From: Rhodococcus rhodnii
GTDB lineage: Bacteria; Actinomycetota; Actinomycetes; Mycobacteriales; Pseudonocardiaceae
Direction of reading: 5' to 3'
Assembly: GCA_000720375.1 (NCBI GenBank)
Contig: JOAA01000023.1
Location: 1 to 64,000 of the forward strand
DNA: 64,000 bases
The first letter of the stretch is position 1; every line of letters starts with the position of its first letter. Made by a program: the position numbers and the translations under genes. The notes under the pieces are model-generated. The model did no database searches. It was given only the letters and a program-made list of their open reading frames with translations, and was not told the DNA's origin. This document shows, one piece after another, positions 7,356 to 15,274 of this stretch.

Positions 7356-8281
7356 CACGGGCGTTGGTGATCGGGTGCGGCGGCACGCTGGGGTTCGCGT
7401 GGACCGCCGCGATCCTCGATGTCCTGCACTCCCAGGCGGGCTGGGATCCGCGGACCGCCGATGTCCTGGTCGGGACCTCCGCCGGGGCCGAAGCGGTGGC
7501 CATGCTGGGTGCCGGTATCCCCGCCGGAACGATTCTCGGTGCACTGACCGGCTCCCCGGATTCCCTGGTCGCCGCGCACGTGCGCCGCGTGCCGGGTCGG
7601 TTTCCGCTCGTGCCGTCCCCACACTGGCCAGCGGTCGGGCTGTTCCGGGCGGCACGCCGAGGCGAGGTGGACCGGCTGGCCGGCCTTGCTGGTCTACTGC
7701 CGCGGGGACGTGGGGACGCGACGTGGCTGCGTGACCTCGGTGATGCCCTGGCGCCCGACGGGTGGGTGCCTCATCCCGCGACATGGTGCGTGGCCACGGA
7801 TCTGAACGGACGTCGCGTCGCGTTCGGTGCCCCCGGCGCGCCGCGTGCGCGACTTGGGGATGCCATCGCCGCCTCGTGGGCGATTCCGGGCTGGTTTCCG
7901 CCCGTCCTCATCGACGGACAGCTTTTCCTCGACGGTGGAACGGTGTCACCGACCTCCGCCGACCTGTTCCTCGGACATGAACTCGATGAGGTCGTCGTGA
8001 TCGCACCGATGGCCAGCGAGGGCGGTGCGCCGGCTCGCGGTCTGTCCCGTGTGGAAAGTCTACTGAGGACCGCGATGACTCGGCGCTTGGACAGCGAGGT
8101 GCGCATGCTGCGAGCAGCGGGTATCCGGGTGGTACGGATCGAACCGGGGCCGCAGGACCTCAAGGCGATGGGCGCGAACTTCATGGATCACCGGCGCCGC
8201 GAGCACGTGCTCGCCACCGCCGTGAGCACCGCGCCTGCGACCGTGTCCCAGGCCTTTGACCGGCAAGGAGTACAGGCATGA
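7340..8281 (+). CDS. Patatin-like phospholipase
   Basis: This 313-aa patatin-family serine hydrolase has the Ser-Asp dyad: a Gly-rich oxyanion loop (GCGGTLGFAW), the nucleophile elbow VGTSAGAEAV (G-x-S-x-G) and the catalytic Asp in FLDGGTVSPTSADL. Such enzymes cleave acyl ester bonds of phospholipids or other lipids. The ATG at 7340 gives the usual short lead-in (MTHRSARALVIGCGG); in-frame ATG 7322 and TTG 7316 are possible but would encode the DNA repeat. The gene is the first of three in an operon: its stop overlaps the SDR gene start by 4 bp (ATGA). The neighbours suggest release of a lipid or ester substrate that is then oxidised. Confidence 0.88.
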   Translation: MTHRSARALVIGCGGTLGFAWTAAILDVLHSQAGWDPRTADVLVGTSAGAEAVAMLGAGIPAGTILGALTGSPDSLVAAHVRRVPGRFPLVPSPHWPAVGLFRAARRGEVDRLAGLAGLLPRGRGDATWLRDLGDALAPDGWVPHPATWCVATDLNGRRVAFGAPGAPRARLGDAIAASWAIPGWFPPVLIDGQLFLDGGTVSPTSADLFLGHELDEVVVIAPMASEGGAPARGLSRVESLLRTAMTRRLDSEVRMLRAAGIRVVRIEPGPQDLKAMGANFMDHRRREHVLATAVSTAPATVSQAFDRQGVQA

Positions 8282-9123
8282 CTCGTTATCCGGCCATCGA
8301 CCTGGGCGGCGCGCACGTGGCGATTACCGGTGCCGGGCAAGGCATCGGCCGCATGACAGCGCAGCGAATGGCCGCACAGGGAGCTCGCGTGGCCGTCGGC
8401 GACATCGACACCGAGGCAGCCAAGCGCACCGCGGCCGACATAGGCGGCACCGCCCACCACCTCGACGTCACCGATCCCGCGTCTTTCGCCACGTTCCTCG
8501 CCGAGGCCGAGCAAGCGAACGGTCCGCTGATGATCCTGGTCAACAACGCCGGGATCATGCCGAACGGCGGCTTCCACGACCTGCCCGACGAGATCAACAG
8601 GGCGACCATGGATGTCAACGTCTTCGGCGTGATACACGGCATGCGCCTGGCTTTGCCGGGCATGCTGGAGCGCGGTCGCGGGCACATCGTCAACGTCGCG
8701 TCGCTGGCCGGGAAGTTCCCGGTGCCAGGACTGGCGGTCTACAACGCAAGCAAGTTCGCTGTCGTCGGGCTGACCGCCGCGACTCGTTTGGAGTACGCAA
8801 ACCACGGCGTCAGCGTCACTGCCGTACTGCCGTCCGCTGTGGACACTGCCCTGGCGTCCGGTTTGGACATGCGCCCCATACCCAAGGTCAAACCGGAACG
8901 TATCGCCGACGCCGTGGTCAGCACCGTCCGGACACGTGCCGCCGAAGTCGCCGTACCGGGCTATGTCGGTGGGCTCGCGACGGTTGCGAACCTGCTGCCT
9001 GAGCCCGCTCTCAACGCGGTTCGCCGATTGGTCCGAGGTGACCGCGCGCTACAGCCCGACACGCCCGAACGGACCGACTACCGTGCCCGTCTCAACCAGC
9101 ACGCCCACCGGGAGGAAGCATGA
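8278..9123 (+). CDS. Short-chain dehydrogenase/reductase (SDR)
   Basis: This is a 281-aa classical SDR. It has the cofactor motif TGAGQGIG (residues about 17-24) followed by GDID, an acidic residue after beta-2 that leans towards NAD(H); the NNAG motif; and the catalytic Ser in NVASLAGK with Y-x-x-x-K in YNASKFAV. The C-terminal extension (LNAVRRLVRGDRALQPDTPE) is common in SDRs found with monooxygenases. It is translationally coupled on both sides by ATGA overlaps with the patatin and monooxygenase genes, so it probably oxidises an alcohol to the ketone used by the next enzyme, or reduces the product. Confidence 0.93.
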   Translation: MTRYPAIDLGGAHVAITGAGQGIGRMTAQRMAAQGARVAVGDIDTEAAKRTAADIGGTAHHLDVTDPASFATFLAEAEQANGPLMILVNNAGIMPNGGFHDLPDEINRATMDVNVFGVIHGMRLALPGMLERGRGHIVNVASLAGKFPVPGLAVYNASKFAVVGLTAATRLEYANHGVSVTAVLPSAVDTALASGLDMRPIPKVKPERIADAVVSTVRTRAAEVAVPGYVGGLATVANLLPEPALNAVRRLVRGDRALQPDTPERTDYRARLNQHAHREEA

Positions 9124-10595
9124 GCACGCACTACGACGCCGTCATCGTCGGCGCGGGGTTCGGCGGTATGGGCGCCGCGATCCAGCTCACCCGGCTCGGC
9201 TACGACAACCTGCTCATCCTCGAACGCGAGTCCGACCTCGGCGGGACGTGGCACGTCAACCACTACCCCGGCCTGGCCGTCGACATTCCCTCGGCCACGT
9301 ACTCCTATTCGTTCGAGCCGAACCCGAACTGGTCCCGGCTGTTCGCCCCAGGCCAGGAACTCAAGCGCTACGCCGACCACGTCGCCGCGAAATACCGTCT
9401 GCGCCAATACATGCGGTTCAACACCGTGGTGACCGGGGCGGTGTGGGACACCGACCACTGGATCATCTCGCGCCGCGACGATACGACCGTGACCGCGAAG
9501 TACCTGCTCACCGCGACCGGATTCCTGTCCCAGCCGAAGAAGCCCGACATCGACGGGATCGACACGTTCGCCGGCAAGATCATCCACACCGCCGACTGGG
9601 ACGACGGTTACGACCTCGCCGGGCAACGCGCCGCGGTCATCGGTACCGGCGCGACCGCCGTCCAGCTGATCCCCGAGGTGGCGAAGGTCGCTGCGGAACT
9701 CACAGTGTACCAACGTACTCCGATCTGGGTCAGCCCCAAGCTGGACTTCCCGGTCCCGCCCGCTGTGCGACGTGCGTTCGCCGCTTTCCCGCTCACGCAA
9801 CGGATCGCGCGGTTCGCCGGGTCGGCCGTGCTCGAATTGCTGATGGTTTCCGGCGTGCTGCACTACAAGCAACTCCGGGCGGCCAACCGGATCGGTGAGC
9901 TGTGGTGCCGCGCGCACCTGCGGCGGCAGGTTCAAGACCCGGAGCTGCGGCGGAAGCTGACGCCGGGATACTCGTTCGGCTGCAAGCGTCCTACGTTCTC
10001 CAACGACTACTACCGCGCGTTCACGCGTGACCACGTCAACCTGGAGACCGACTCGATCGCCCGGATCGACGAAACCGGGATCGTCACGGCCGACGGCCGG
10101 CGCCGCGATATCGACGTCCTGGTCCTGGCGACCGGATTCGACTTATGGGACGCCAACTTCCCCGCGTTCGAGATCATCGGCAGGGGCGGCCGGGATCTCG
10201 GGAAGTGGTGGCGCGACAACCGGTTCCAGGCATACGAGGGTGTCACCATCCCGAAGTTCCCGAATTTCATCTCCCTCAACAGCCCGTACTCCTACTCGGG
10301 ACTGTCCTATTTCACCACGATCGAAACGCAGATGCGGCACATCGACCGCCTGTTCACCGCGATGCGCCGCCGCGGCGCCACCGAGTTCGAGGTCACGCAG
10401 GAAGCCAACGACGCGTTCCTCGACCGGATGACCGAGAAACTCGGCGACTCGGTGTTCGTACTCGGCCAATGCGCCACGGCTAACAGCTACTACTTCAACC
10501 CGCACGGTGAAGCGACGCTGCTCCGGCCGTCGTCCACGGTCAACGCGTTCCGCGAGGCAGGCAGCTTCCCGCTGAACGACTACGTCCTGACGTGA
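9120..10595 (+). CDS. FAD-dependent Baeyer-Villiger-type monooxygenase
   Basis: This is a 491-aa class B flavin monooxygenase. The FAD-binding GAGFGGMGAA is at residues about 11-20, the Baeyer-Villiger fingerprint F-x-G-x-x-x-H-T-x-x-W appears as FAGKIIHTADW, and the NADPH-binding GTGATAVQ follows. A second ATG motif (VLATGFDLW) lies late. Such enzymes convert ketones to esters with O2 and NADPH. The organisation patatin-SDR-BVMO resembles lipid/ketone-modifying operons such as the mycobacterial mymA locus; this is an analogy only. A TTA codon (10143-10145, Leu342) could make translation of the last operon gene bldA-dependent. A strong hairpin terminator follows. Confidence 0.92.
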   Translation: MSTHYDAVIVGAGFGGMGAAIQLTRLGYDNLLILERESDLGGTWHVNHYPGLAVDIPSATYSYSFEPNPNWSRLFAPGQELKRYADHVAAKYRLRQYMRFNTVVTGAVWDTDHWIISRRDDTTVTAKYLLTATGFLSQPKKPDIDGIDTFAGKIIHTADWDDGYDLAGQRAAVIGTGATAVQLIPEVAKVAAELTVYQRTPIWVSPKLDFPVPPAVRRAFAAFPLTQRIARFAGSAVLELLMVSGVLHYKQLRAANRIGELWCRAHLRRQVQDPELRRKLTPGYSFGCKRPTFSNDYYRAFTRDHVNLETDSIARIDETGIVTADGRRRDIDVLVLATGFDLWDANFPAFEIIGRGGRDLGKWWRDNRFQAYEGVTIPKFPNFISLNSPYSYSGLSYFTTIETQMRHIDRLFTAMRRRGATEFEVTQEANDAFLDRMTEKLGDSVFVLGQCATANSYYFNPHGEATLLRPSSTVNAFREAGSFPLNDYVLT

Positions 10596-10613
10596 CAGTT
10601 CGAGCAGGCAACC

Positions 10614-10654
10614 CGCGGGTGGTTGTCGGGGATGACACCCGACAACCACCCGCG
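10614..10654. terminator. Bidirectional hairpin terminator
   Basis: A 17-bp perfect stem (arm CGCGGGTGGTTGTCGGG, 10614-10630, with its complement at 10638-10654) encloses a 7-nt loop GATGACA. It lies between the convergent ends of the monooxygenase gene (10595) and the secreted hydrolase gene (10660). No U-tract follows, as is common for actinomycete terminators. Confidence 0.85.
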
Positions 10655-10659
10655 AGGTC

Positions 10660-12036
10660 CTAACGGGACGGACGCATCAGCGGATCCGGCGTGAACCGGA
10701 CAAAACCGGGAGCCGCTGGCACGTCCCTGAACGTCGCGACGTCGGTCACCTTGTGGTAGCCAGCGTCGAACTTGCTCGCGGCCGCGGTCAGGTGCCGCGG
10801 GTCGAGGTGCGGCCAGCGGCCACTGTCGATCCGGTCGAACAGGGACTCAAGAACCACGATTTCCTCAGCTGAGCTGAAACTGCAGTGCCCTGGACGGTCG
10901 GCGTAGAGCTGGCGCAGGCGGTTCGGCTCGCCCGACCGCCGGACCTGCTGGGCGTACCAGCGCTCGTTGCCCGGTTCGGCGGAGTCGGCGACATTGTGGA
11001 AGGTCAGCACAGGGGTTGGCGTTGTGGCGCTCGGGACGGCGAACCGGGACATCCAGTCCGCGGCGGCCGGGTCCGCGCTGATGCGTGGTGCGGCCGCCAA
11101 GGCCGCCAGGTCGGCGTGCAGGTCCACACCGGCGGCACGGTAGGCGTCACGAACCAGTTCCCGCTCGCCGGATCGGGCGAGCTGGCGGGCGTAGTCGATG
11201 CCGGTGTTCCACGAGGGGTTCCCGCCGGCGCGCTGTTCCAGGTCCACCCGACTGAACGGGCCGAACGTGTTGACGTGGATCAGTGAGATCTGAAACGCCT
11301 GCTGCCGGATCTGTTCGGCCACGTCGGTCGACCGTGGTTTGTCCGCCGTGACCCAACCCGGCACGTTACCCAGCGCGCCCGCCAACGCGAGCTTGGCGCG
11401 TCCCTGTGGCGAGGTGAGTGCTTCCGTGATCGCGGCCTGGAGCAGCTCGGCACTCTGCTGCGGGTTGGTGACCCGGACCAGTTCGATGTTCTTGTCCGGC
11501 GCCAGCAAGGTCTTCAGCGCGAAGCTGACGTCGAGGATGCCGTTCCACGCCGAGTTCAGGTCGATCGGCCCGCACAGCGACGCCACTCCGGCGAACCGTC
11601 GTGGCGACTGCTCGGCGAGCATGATGGACAGCGCGCCGCCCATCGACGACCCGAGGGCCACGGTTCTCTTCGGCTGCCGGACGTTCTTGCCGAACCAGTC
11701 GAGTAACGCCAGCTGATCCCGTGGACCTTGCTCGTAGACCGCGCCATTGCGTCCCTTGTAGTCCGACGCGGCCAACGCGTAGCCGTGCTCGAGCAGCCAT
11801 CCTTCGGTCTCCGGCCGGTTCGCCAGCCCGATCCGGCCGGGGTCGTAGCCGAGGGGGAAGTACCCGTGGCTGTAGAGCACGAGGTCGCCGTTCCACCGCG
11901 TCGGCACTTTGACGAGATACGCGGCACCGTCGATCGACCCGGTGTAGGTCCGGTGGTCCTCAGCGGCCGCGGCAGTAGTCACACTGCCGCTGATCAGCGC
12001 CGCTGTCAGCAACGCGGTGGCGATGACGCTCTTCAT
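10660..12036 (-). CDS. Secreted alpha/beta hydrolase
   Basis: This is a 458-aa secreted enzyme. The signal peptide MKSVIATALLTAALISGSVT ends with a TAAAA-ED cleavage region (about residue 25). The mature part shows a hydrolase core: LVLYSHGYFPLG (oxyanion loop with HG), the nucleophile elbow ALGSSMGGALS (Ser in G-S-S-M-G), a candidate Asp in the PVLTFHNVADSAEP segment, and a likely catalytic His in ADRPGHCSFS. It resembles secreted prolyl-peptidase/tannase-like hydrolases without enough detail to name a substrate. The ATG at 12036 is supported by GAAAGGACC upstream, and a TATAGG -10-like element lies at 12068-12073 on the same strand; the longer open frame is rejected because it lacks a signal peptide. 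Confidence 0.85.
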   Translation of the reverse strand: MKSVIATALLTAALISGSVTTAAAAEDHRTYTGSIDGAAYLVKVPTRWNGDLVLYSHGYFPLGYDPGRIGLANRPETEGWLLEHGYALAASDYKGRNGAVYEQGPRDQLALLDWFGKNVRQPKRTVALGSSMGGALSIMLAEQSPRRFAGVASLCGPIDLNSAWNGILDVSFALKTLLAPDKNIELVRVTNPQQSAELLQAAITEALTSPQGRAKLALAGALGNVPGWVTADKPRSTDVAEQIRQQAFQISLIHVNTFGPFSRVDLEQRAGGNPSWNTGIDYARQLARSGERELVRDAYRAAGVDLHADLAALAAAPRISADPAAADWMSRFAVPSATTPTPVLTFHNVADSAEPGNERWYAQQVRRSGEPNRLRQLYADRPGHCSFSSAEEIVVLESLFDRIDSGRWPHLDPRHLTAAASKFDAGYHKVTDVATFRDVPAAPGFVRFTPDPLMRPSR

Positions 12037-12203
12037 CGTGGTCCTTTCGTTCGGGCATGATCCCCTGCCTATAAGCACAGGCCCCGGGTTTGTGTTGAGT
12101 TCACCGTGGCATCGGGGTGTCCGAGAGGGAACGTCCGAGCACGCAACACGGTCGTGCACCAACGACAAGACCAACGCGGCCCGCGTGCGTGACAATCGTC
12201 GCC

Positions 12204-13409
12204 ATGGATGGAAAGGTGCTGCCGCTGACCCAGGCGCCGGACGCGATCGAGCTGCGGCACCTGCGGGCGTTCGTCGCGGTCGCCGAAGAGCTCAACTTCG
12301 GCAGGGCCGCGTCCCGCCTCTACCTCAGCCCACCCGCGCTGAGCAGGCAAATCAGCACGCTGGAACGACTGGTCGGCTGCACGCTGCTGATCCGTTCCAC
12401 CCACCGGGTCGAGCTCACGCTCGCGGGCCAAGCCCTGCTCGACTGCGCACGCAAGCTCCTGCAGCAGCTCGACGACGGCATCACCGCGACCCGGTCGATC
12501 GGCGGCGAGCTGGCCACCCGGATCGCCAAGTACTGGGCGCCGGTCGCCGACTTCGCCCGGATCGACGTGCACCTGCAGGATCTCCGGGACGCCACCGAGG
12601 CGTTGCACGCGCAGTTCTCGCCACCGCCCGAGGTCTCGGTGCGTTCCGTGAACGCGGGTGGGGTGCCCAGCCTGCTGCTCGGGCCGCAGTCGCCCGCCAC
12701 GGTGCTTTACGTGCACGGGGGCGCGTTCGTGACCGGGTCAGCGTTCGGTTACCGGCCGCTCGCGGGTGCGCTGGCCGTCGCAGCCGATGCCGGTGTCCTC
12801 GTTCCTGAGTTCCGGCTGGCGCCCGAGCATCCGTTCCCCGCCGCGCTCGAGGACGTCCTCGTGGTCTACCAATGGATGCTCGCAACCGGCGTGCCGGCGT
12901 CCCAGATCACCGTCGTCGGCGACTCGTCCGGCGGCAGCGTCACCCTGTCCCTGCTCAACACCCTCAAACAGCAACAGATGCCGATGCCGGGCGGCGCGGT
13001 GCTGTTCAGCCCCGGCGCCATCGACCCGACCTGCAGCACACTGCGTGACCAGCCAGGCGACGGCAAAAGCCCGCCGGTCAGCGTCGCGCAGCTGCGCCAG
13101 TTCATCGAGCTGTACCTGGCCGGTCATCCCGCCGACGACCCGCTGGTCAGCCCGCTGCACGCGGACCTGTCCGGCCTCCCGCCGCTACTCGTGCAGGTCG
13201 GGACGGGTGACATCGTCGTACAGGACGCGCACCGGCTGGTCGATCATGCCCGCGCGCACGGAGTCGACGCTCAGCTCGAGCTGTACCCCATCGACACGCA
13301 CGCGTTCCAGATCTTCTGGTCGTTCCTGCCCGAAGCCGCCGACGCACTCGCCCAGGCAGGCCAGTTCGCCCGCGACATCCGGGCAAGCGCGCAGTCAGCG
13401 GCCGGCTGA
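12204..13409 (+). CDS. Fusion of a LysR-type DNA-binding domain with an HSL-family alpha/beta hydrolase
   Basis: This 401-aa protein has two parts. Residues about 14-75 form a LysR winged HTH (IELRHLRAFVAVAEELNFGRAAS, LSPPALSRQISTLER, LTLAGQALL) followed by a linker helix. Instead of the LysR effector domain, residues about 130-395 form a hormone-sensitive-lipase-like hydrolase: VHGGAFVTGSAFGYRPL (HGGG-type oxyanion loop), LVPEFRLAPEHPFPAALED, the nucleophile GDSSGGS, the Asp in QVGTGDIVVQDA and the His in IDTHAFQ. All catalytic residues look intact, so it may sense or turn over an ester ligand while bound to DNA. The ATG at 12204 follows a GACAAT hexamer by 7 nt and may be leaderless. Its 3' end overlaps the convergent methyltransferase by 15 bp. 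Confidence 0.9.
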   Translation: MDGKVLPLTQAPDAIELRHLRAFVAVAEELNFGRAASRLYLSPPALSRQISTLERLVGCTLLIRSTHRVELTLAGQALLDCARKLLQQLDDGITATRSIGGELATRIAKYWAPVADFARIDVHLQDLRDATEALHAQFSPPPEVSVRSVNAGGVPSLLLGPQSPATVLYVHGGAFVTGSAFGYRPLAGALAVAADAGVLVPEFRLAPEHPFPAALEDVLVVYQWMLATGVPASQITVVGDSSGGSVTLSLLNTLKQQQMPMPGGAVLFSPGAIDPTCSTLRDQPGDGKSPPVSVAQLRQFIELYLAGHPADDPLVSPLHADLSGLPPLLVQVGTGDIVVQDAHRLVDHARAHGVDAQLELYPIDTHAFQIFWSFLPEAADALAQAGQFARDIRASAQSAAG

Positions 13410-14306
13410 CCCCTTGCGGGCGACGCCGGCGTAAACCCCTTCAACGGGTTCCTGGATCCCCGCACCAGGACGCCACAACGGTGCACTGACCACCCCGGGT
13501 TCAACGACGTCGAACCCTTCGAACAACGCGGCAATTTGGTCGTATGAACGGAAATACATGGGGTCGCGGCTGTTCTTCATCGCCTCGACCACCCCAGCCA
13601 TCTGCTCAGGCGCATGGTCGGCCGTCAAGTGGGACAACGCGAACAGACTCCCGGGCGCCAAGGCGTCACGGTAACGGGCGACGATCGCCGCGGGATCGCG
13701 TTCGTCCGCGACAAAGTGGAACACCGCCACCATCAACAGGCCGATCGGCTGACTGAAGTCAAGCAGGCGCCGCACTTCAGGAGTCTCAAGCACTTCACCC
13801 GGCTCACAAAAATCCCCACGGACAACGGTCGCGTTGTCGTTGCCCGCAAGCATCAACTGACTATGCGACACAGCGATTTCGTCGTAGTCGACGTACACGA
13901 CCCGAGAACCGGGGTTGGCCTTCTGCGCCACTTCATGGACGTTGCCGACGGTCGGGATGCCGGAGCCTAGATCGAGGAACTGGGTGATGCCTTCGCCGAT
14001 CATGTAACGAACCGCGCGACCCATGAAGGCGCGGTTCGAGGCGGCGATTTGTCTCCCGTTGGGCTGAACCGCGAGGACCTTCTCCCCGACCATCCGGTCA
14101 GAGGCGAAGTTGTGCGCGCCGCCTAGGAGGAAGTCGTAAACACGGGCCGCACTGGGCAGTCCTTGGTTGACACCGTCTGGAACCCACGCGCTCTCGTCGA
14201 TCACACGGCCGATGATCTCATGATCCACAGCCTGGTGCAGCGCAAGAGCTGGTTCTGCGACAGTTGCTGTGATTGTCTTGTTCCCATCGCCAGGAGGGAG
14301 CGTCAT
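13395..14306 (-). CDS. SAM-dependent methyltransferase, DUF574 (Methyltransf_19) family
   Basis: This 303-aa protein is of the DUF574/PF04672 family, abundant in actinomycetes. Diagnostic parts are LPSAARVYDFLLGGAHNFASDR near the N-terminus, the SAM-binding LDLGSGIPTVGNVHEVAQ, VVYVDYDEIAVSHS and FALSHLTADHAPE. Substrates are generally unknown. The ATG at 14306 shares bases with the start codon of the divergent gene (CATG at 14304-14307). An alternative GTG at 14204 would start about 12 residues before the conserved PSAARVYD block, which is closer to usual family length, so the true start is uncertain. Confidence 0.9.
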   Translation of the reverse strand: MTLPPGDGNKTITATVAEPALALHQAVDHEIIGRVIDESAWVPDGVNQGLPSAARVYDFLLGGAHNFASDRMVGEKVLAVQPNGRQIAASNRAFMGRAVRYMIGEGITQFLDLGSGIPTVGNVHEVAQKANPGSRVVYVDYDEIAVSHSQLMLAGNDNATVVRGDFCEPGEVLETPEVRRLLDFSQPIGLLMVAVFHFVADERDPAAIVARYRDALAPGSLFALSHLTADHAPEQMAGVVEAMKNSRDPMYFRSYDQIAALFEGFDVVEPGVVSAPLWRPGAGIQEPVEGVYAGVARKGSAGR

Positions 14307-14904
14307 GCCCCGGATCAGCTACGTACCGCCGGAATCGGTGACCGACCCTGAGCTGGTCGACGCGCTTGAGCAGTCACGGAAGTACGGGACTCCACGCATC
14401 GAGAGCCAGGCCATCCGAGCACATGTCCCGGACGTGCTGCGGACCTTCTCCAGGTCGTGGCAGCTCGTCTTCCGGGAGGGCGTTCTCGACCACAGCATCA
14501 AGGAACTGGCGCGGGTCTTCATCGCGAAGACCCTCGAATGCGGCTACTGCGCCGGCCAACGACCGCACCTCGGTGCTCAGGCCGGGCTGACCGAGCGGGA
14601 ATTCGACGAGGTCATCGAGTTCCGGAAGTCGACGGTGCTCGGCGACCGCGAGAAGGCAGCGCTCCGCTGGGCGGAAGCCATCGCCTGGGATCCGGCCATG
14701 GCCGACGACGAGGTCTGGGCCGAACTGCACAAGCACTTCACCGAGCCGGAACTCGTCGAACTGGGCTATTTCATCGGGTTGACGATGGGCCAGCAGAAGT
14801 TCCTCAAGACCTTGGGGCTCAAGCACGGCGAGCTGGGCACCGAGTCGCTCGCCGGTCTGGCTCCCGATGTCGCGGCGACGCTCCAGAACCCGGGACACAC
14901 CTGA
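14305..14904 (+). CDS. Carboxymuconolactone decarboxylase / AhpD-like protein
   Basis: This 199-aa all-helical protein is of the CMD/AhpD superfamily. The core reads KELARVFIAKTLECGYCAGQRPHL, with the redox CxxC pair (Cys in ECGYC) and the His six residues later that mark AhpD-like peroxidase/oxidoreductase members. A following helix (EKAALRWAEAIA, then LVELGYFIGLTMGQQKFLKTLG) completes the family pattern. It may reduce peroxides or act on a lactone; this cannot be decided here. A strong AGGAGG at 14292-14297 fixes the ATG at 14305. The start codon overlaps that of the divergent methyltransferase. Confidence 0.85.
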   Translation: MPRISYVPPESVTDPELVDALEQSRKYGTPRIESQAIRAHVPDVLRTFSRSWQLVFREGVLDHSIKELARVFIAKTLECGYCAGQRPHLGAQAGLTEREFDEVIEFRKSTVLGDREKAALRWAEAIAWDPAMADDEVWAELHKHFTEPELVELGYFIGLTMGQQKFLKTLGLKHGELGTESLAGLAPDVAATLQNPGHT

Positions 14905-14949
14905 GAAAGCAAGAATCCCCGCGAGGATGGGTTCCTCCGATCGGCGCCG

Positions 14950-15137
14950 CAAGACTGCGAGAGCGGCCTACTCCACCGGTTTCCACGTCCCATCGGCCCG
15001 CACGATGGAGTGGACCGAGACTCCCACGATGGTGTCCGCGCCCTGAGCCGCCGCGAAGGCCGGTCGCCCGTTCCCAGCACGTGGAAGTCGCCTCGGTCAG
15101 TGCTCAAGACTGCGAAAGCGGCCTACTCCACCGGTTC
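14950..15137. repeat. Pair of 33-bp direct repeats bounding a gene-relic zone
   Basis: CAAGACTGCGAGAGCGGCCT and its continuation (14950-14982) recurs at 15105-15137 with a mismatch at the G/A of GAGAGC/GAAAGC and one at the end. Each copy contains, on the minus strand, the last codons (P-V-E-stop) and immediate downstream DNA of a short reading frame. The stretch 14905-15274 between the CMD-like gene and the transporter gene (370 bp) therefore seems to hold two related minus-strand 3' gene ends rather than a normal gene. Confidence 0.65.
14968..15096 (-). pseudogene. Relic of a small gene (3' end only)
   Basis: The minus-strand frame is open for 42 codons and ends TIVGVSVHSIVRADGTWKPVE-stop, which has plausible protein composition. 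It lacks a well-placed start codon or ribosome-binding site in its first two thirds (only internal GTGs). Its last residues (PVE-stop) and the following DNA are duplicated at the end of the neighbouring 30-codon frame. I interpret it as a truncated paralogue; family unknown. Confidence 0.35.
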
Positions 15138-15215
15138 GACGCGAGTCCAGTCGGGCAAAACCTTGACGTCCCCCTGCCATCCGGTCACCCGGACGATCTC
15201 GGCCACAAGTCTCAA
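15123..15215 (-). CDS. Putative 30-aa small protein
   Basis: The minus-strand frame starts at a TTG (15215), with AAGGAG at 15225-15230 nine bases upstream, and ends at the TAG at 15125-15123. The product begins MRLVAEIVRVTGWQGDVKVL and ends RVEPVE. It lies 60 bp after the stop of the MHS transporter gene on the same strand and could be its co-transcribed tail gene, or a truncated remnant of the same family as the adjacent relic. A competing ATG at 15225-15223 reads a different frame with poor composition. Function unknown. Confidence 0.4.
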   Translation of the reverse strand: MRLVAEIVRVTGWQGDVKVLPDWTRVEPVE

Positions 15216-15274
15216 GGCTCATATCTCCTTTTACCCCGCACCATGTTCGAGATCGTGGCGAAGCACCCCAGAAG

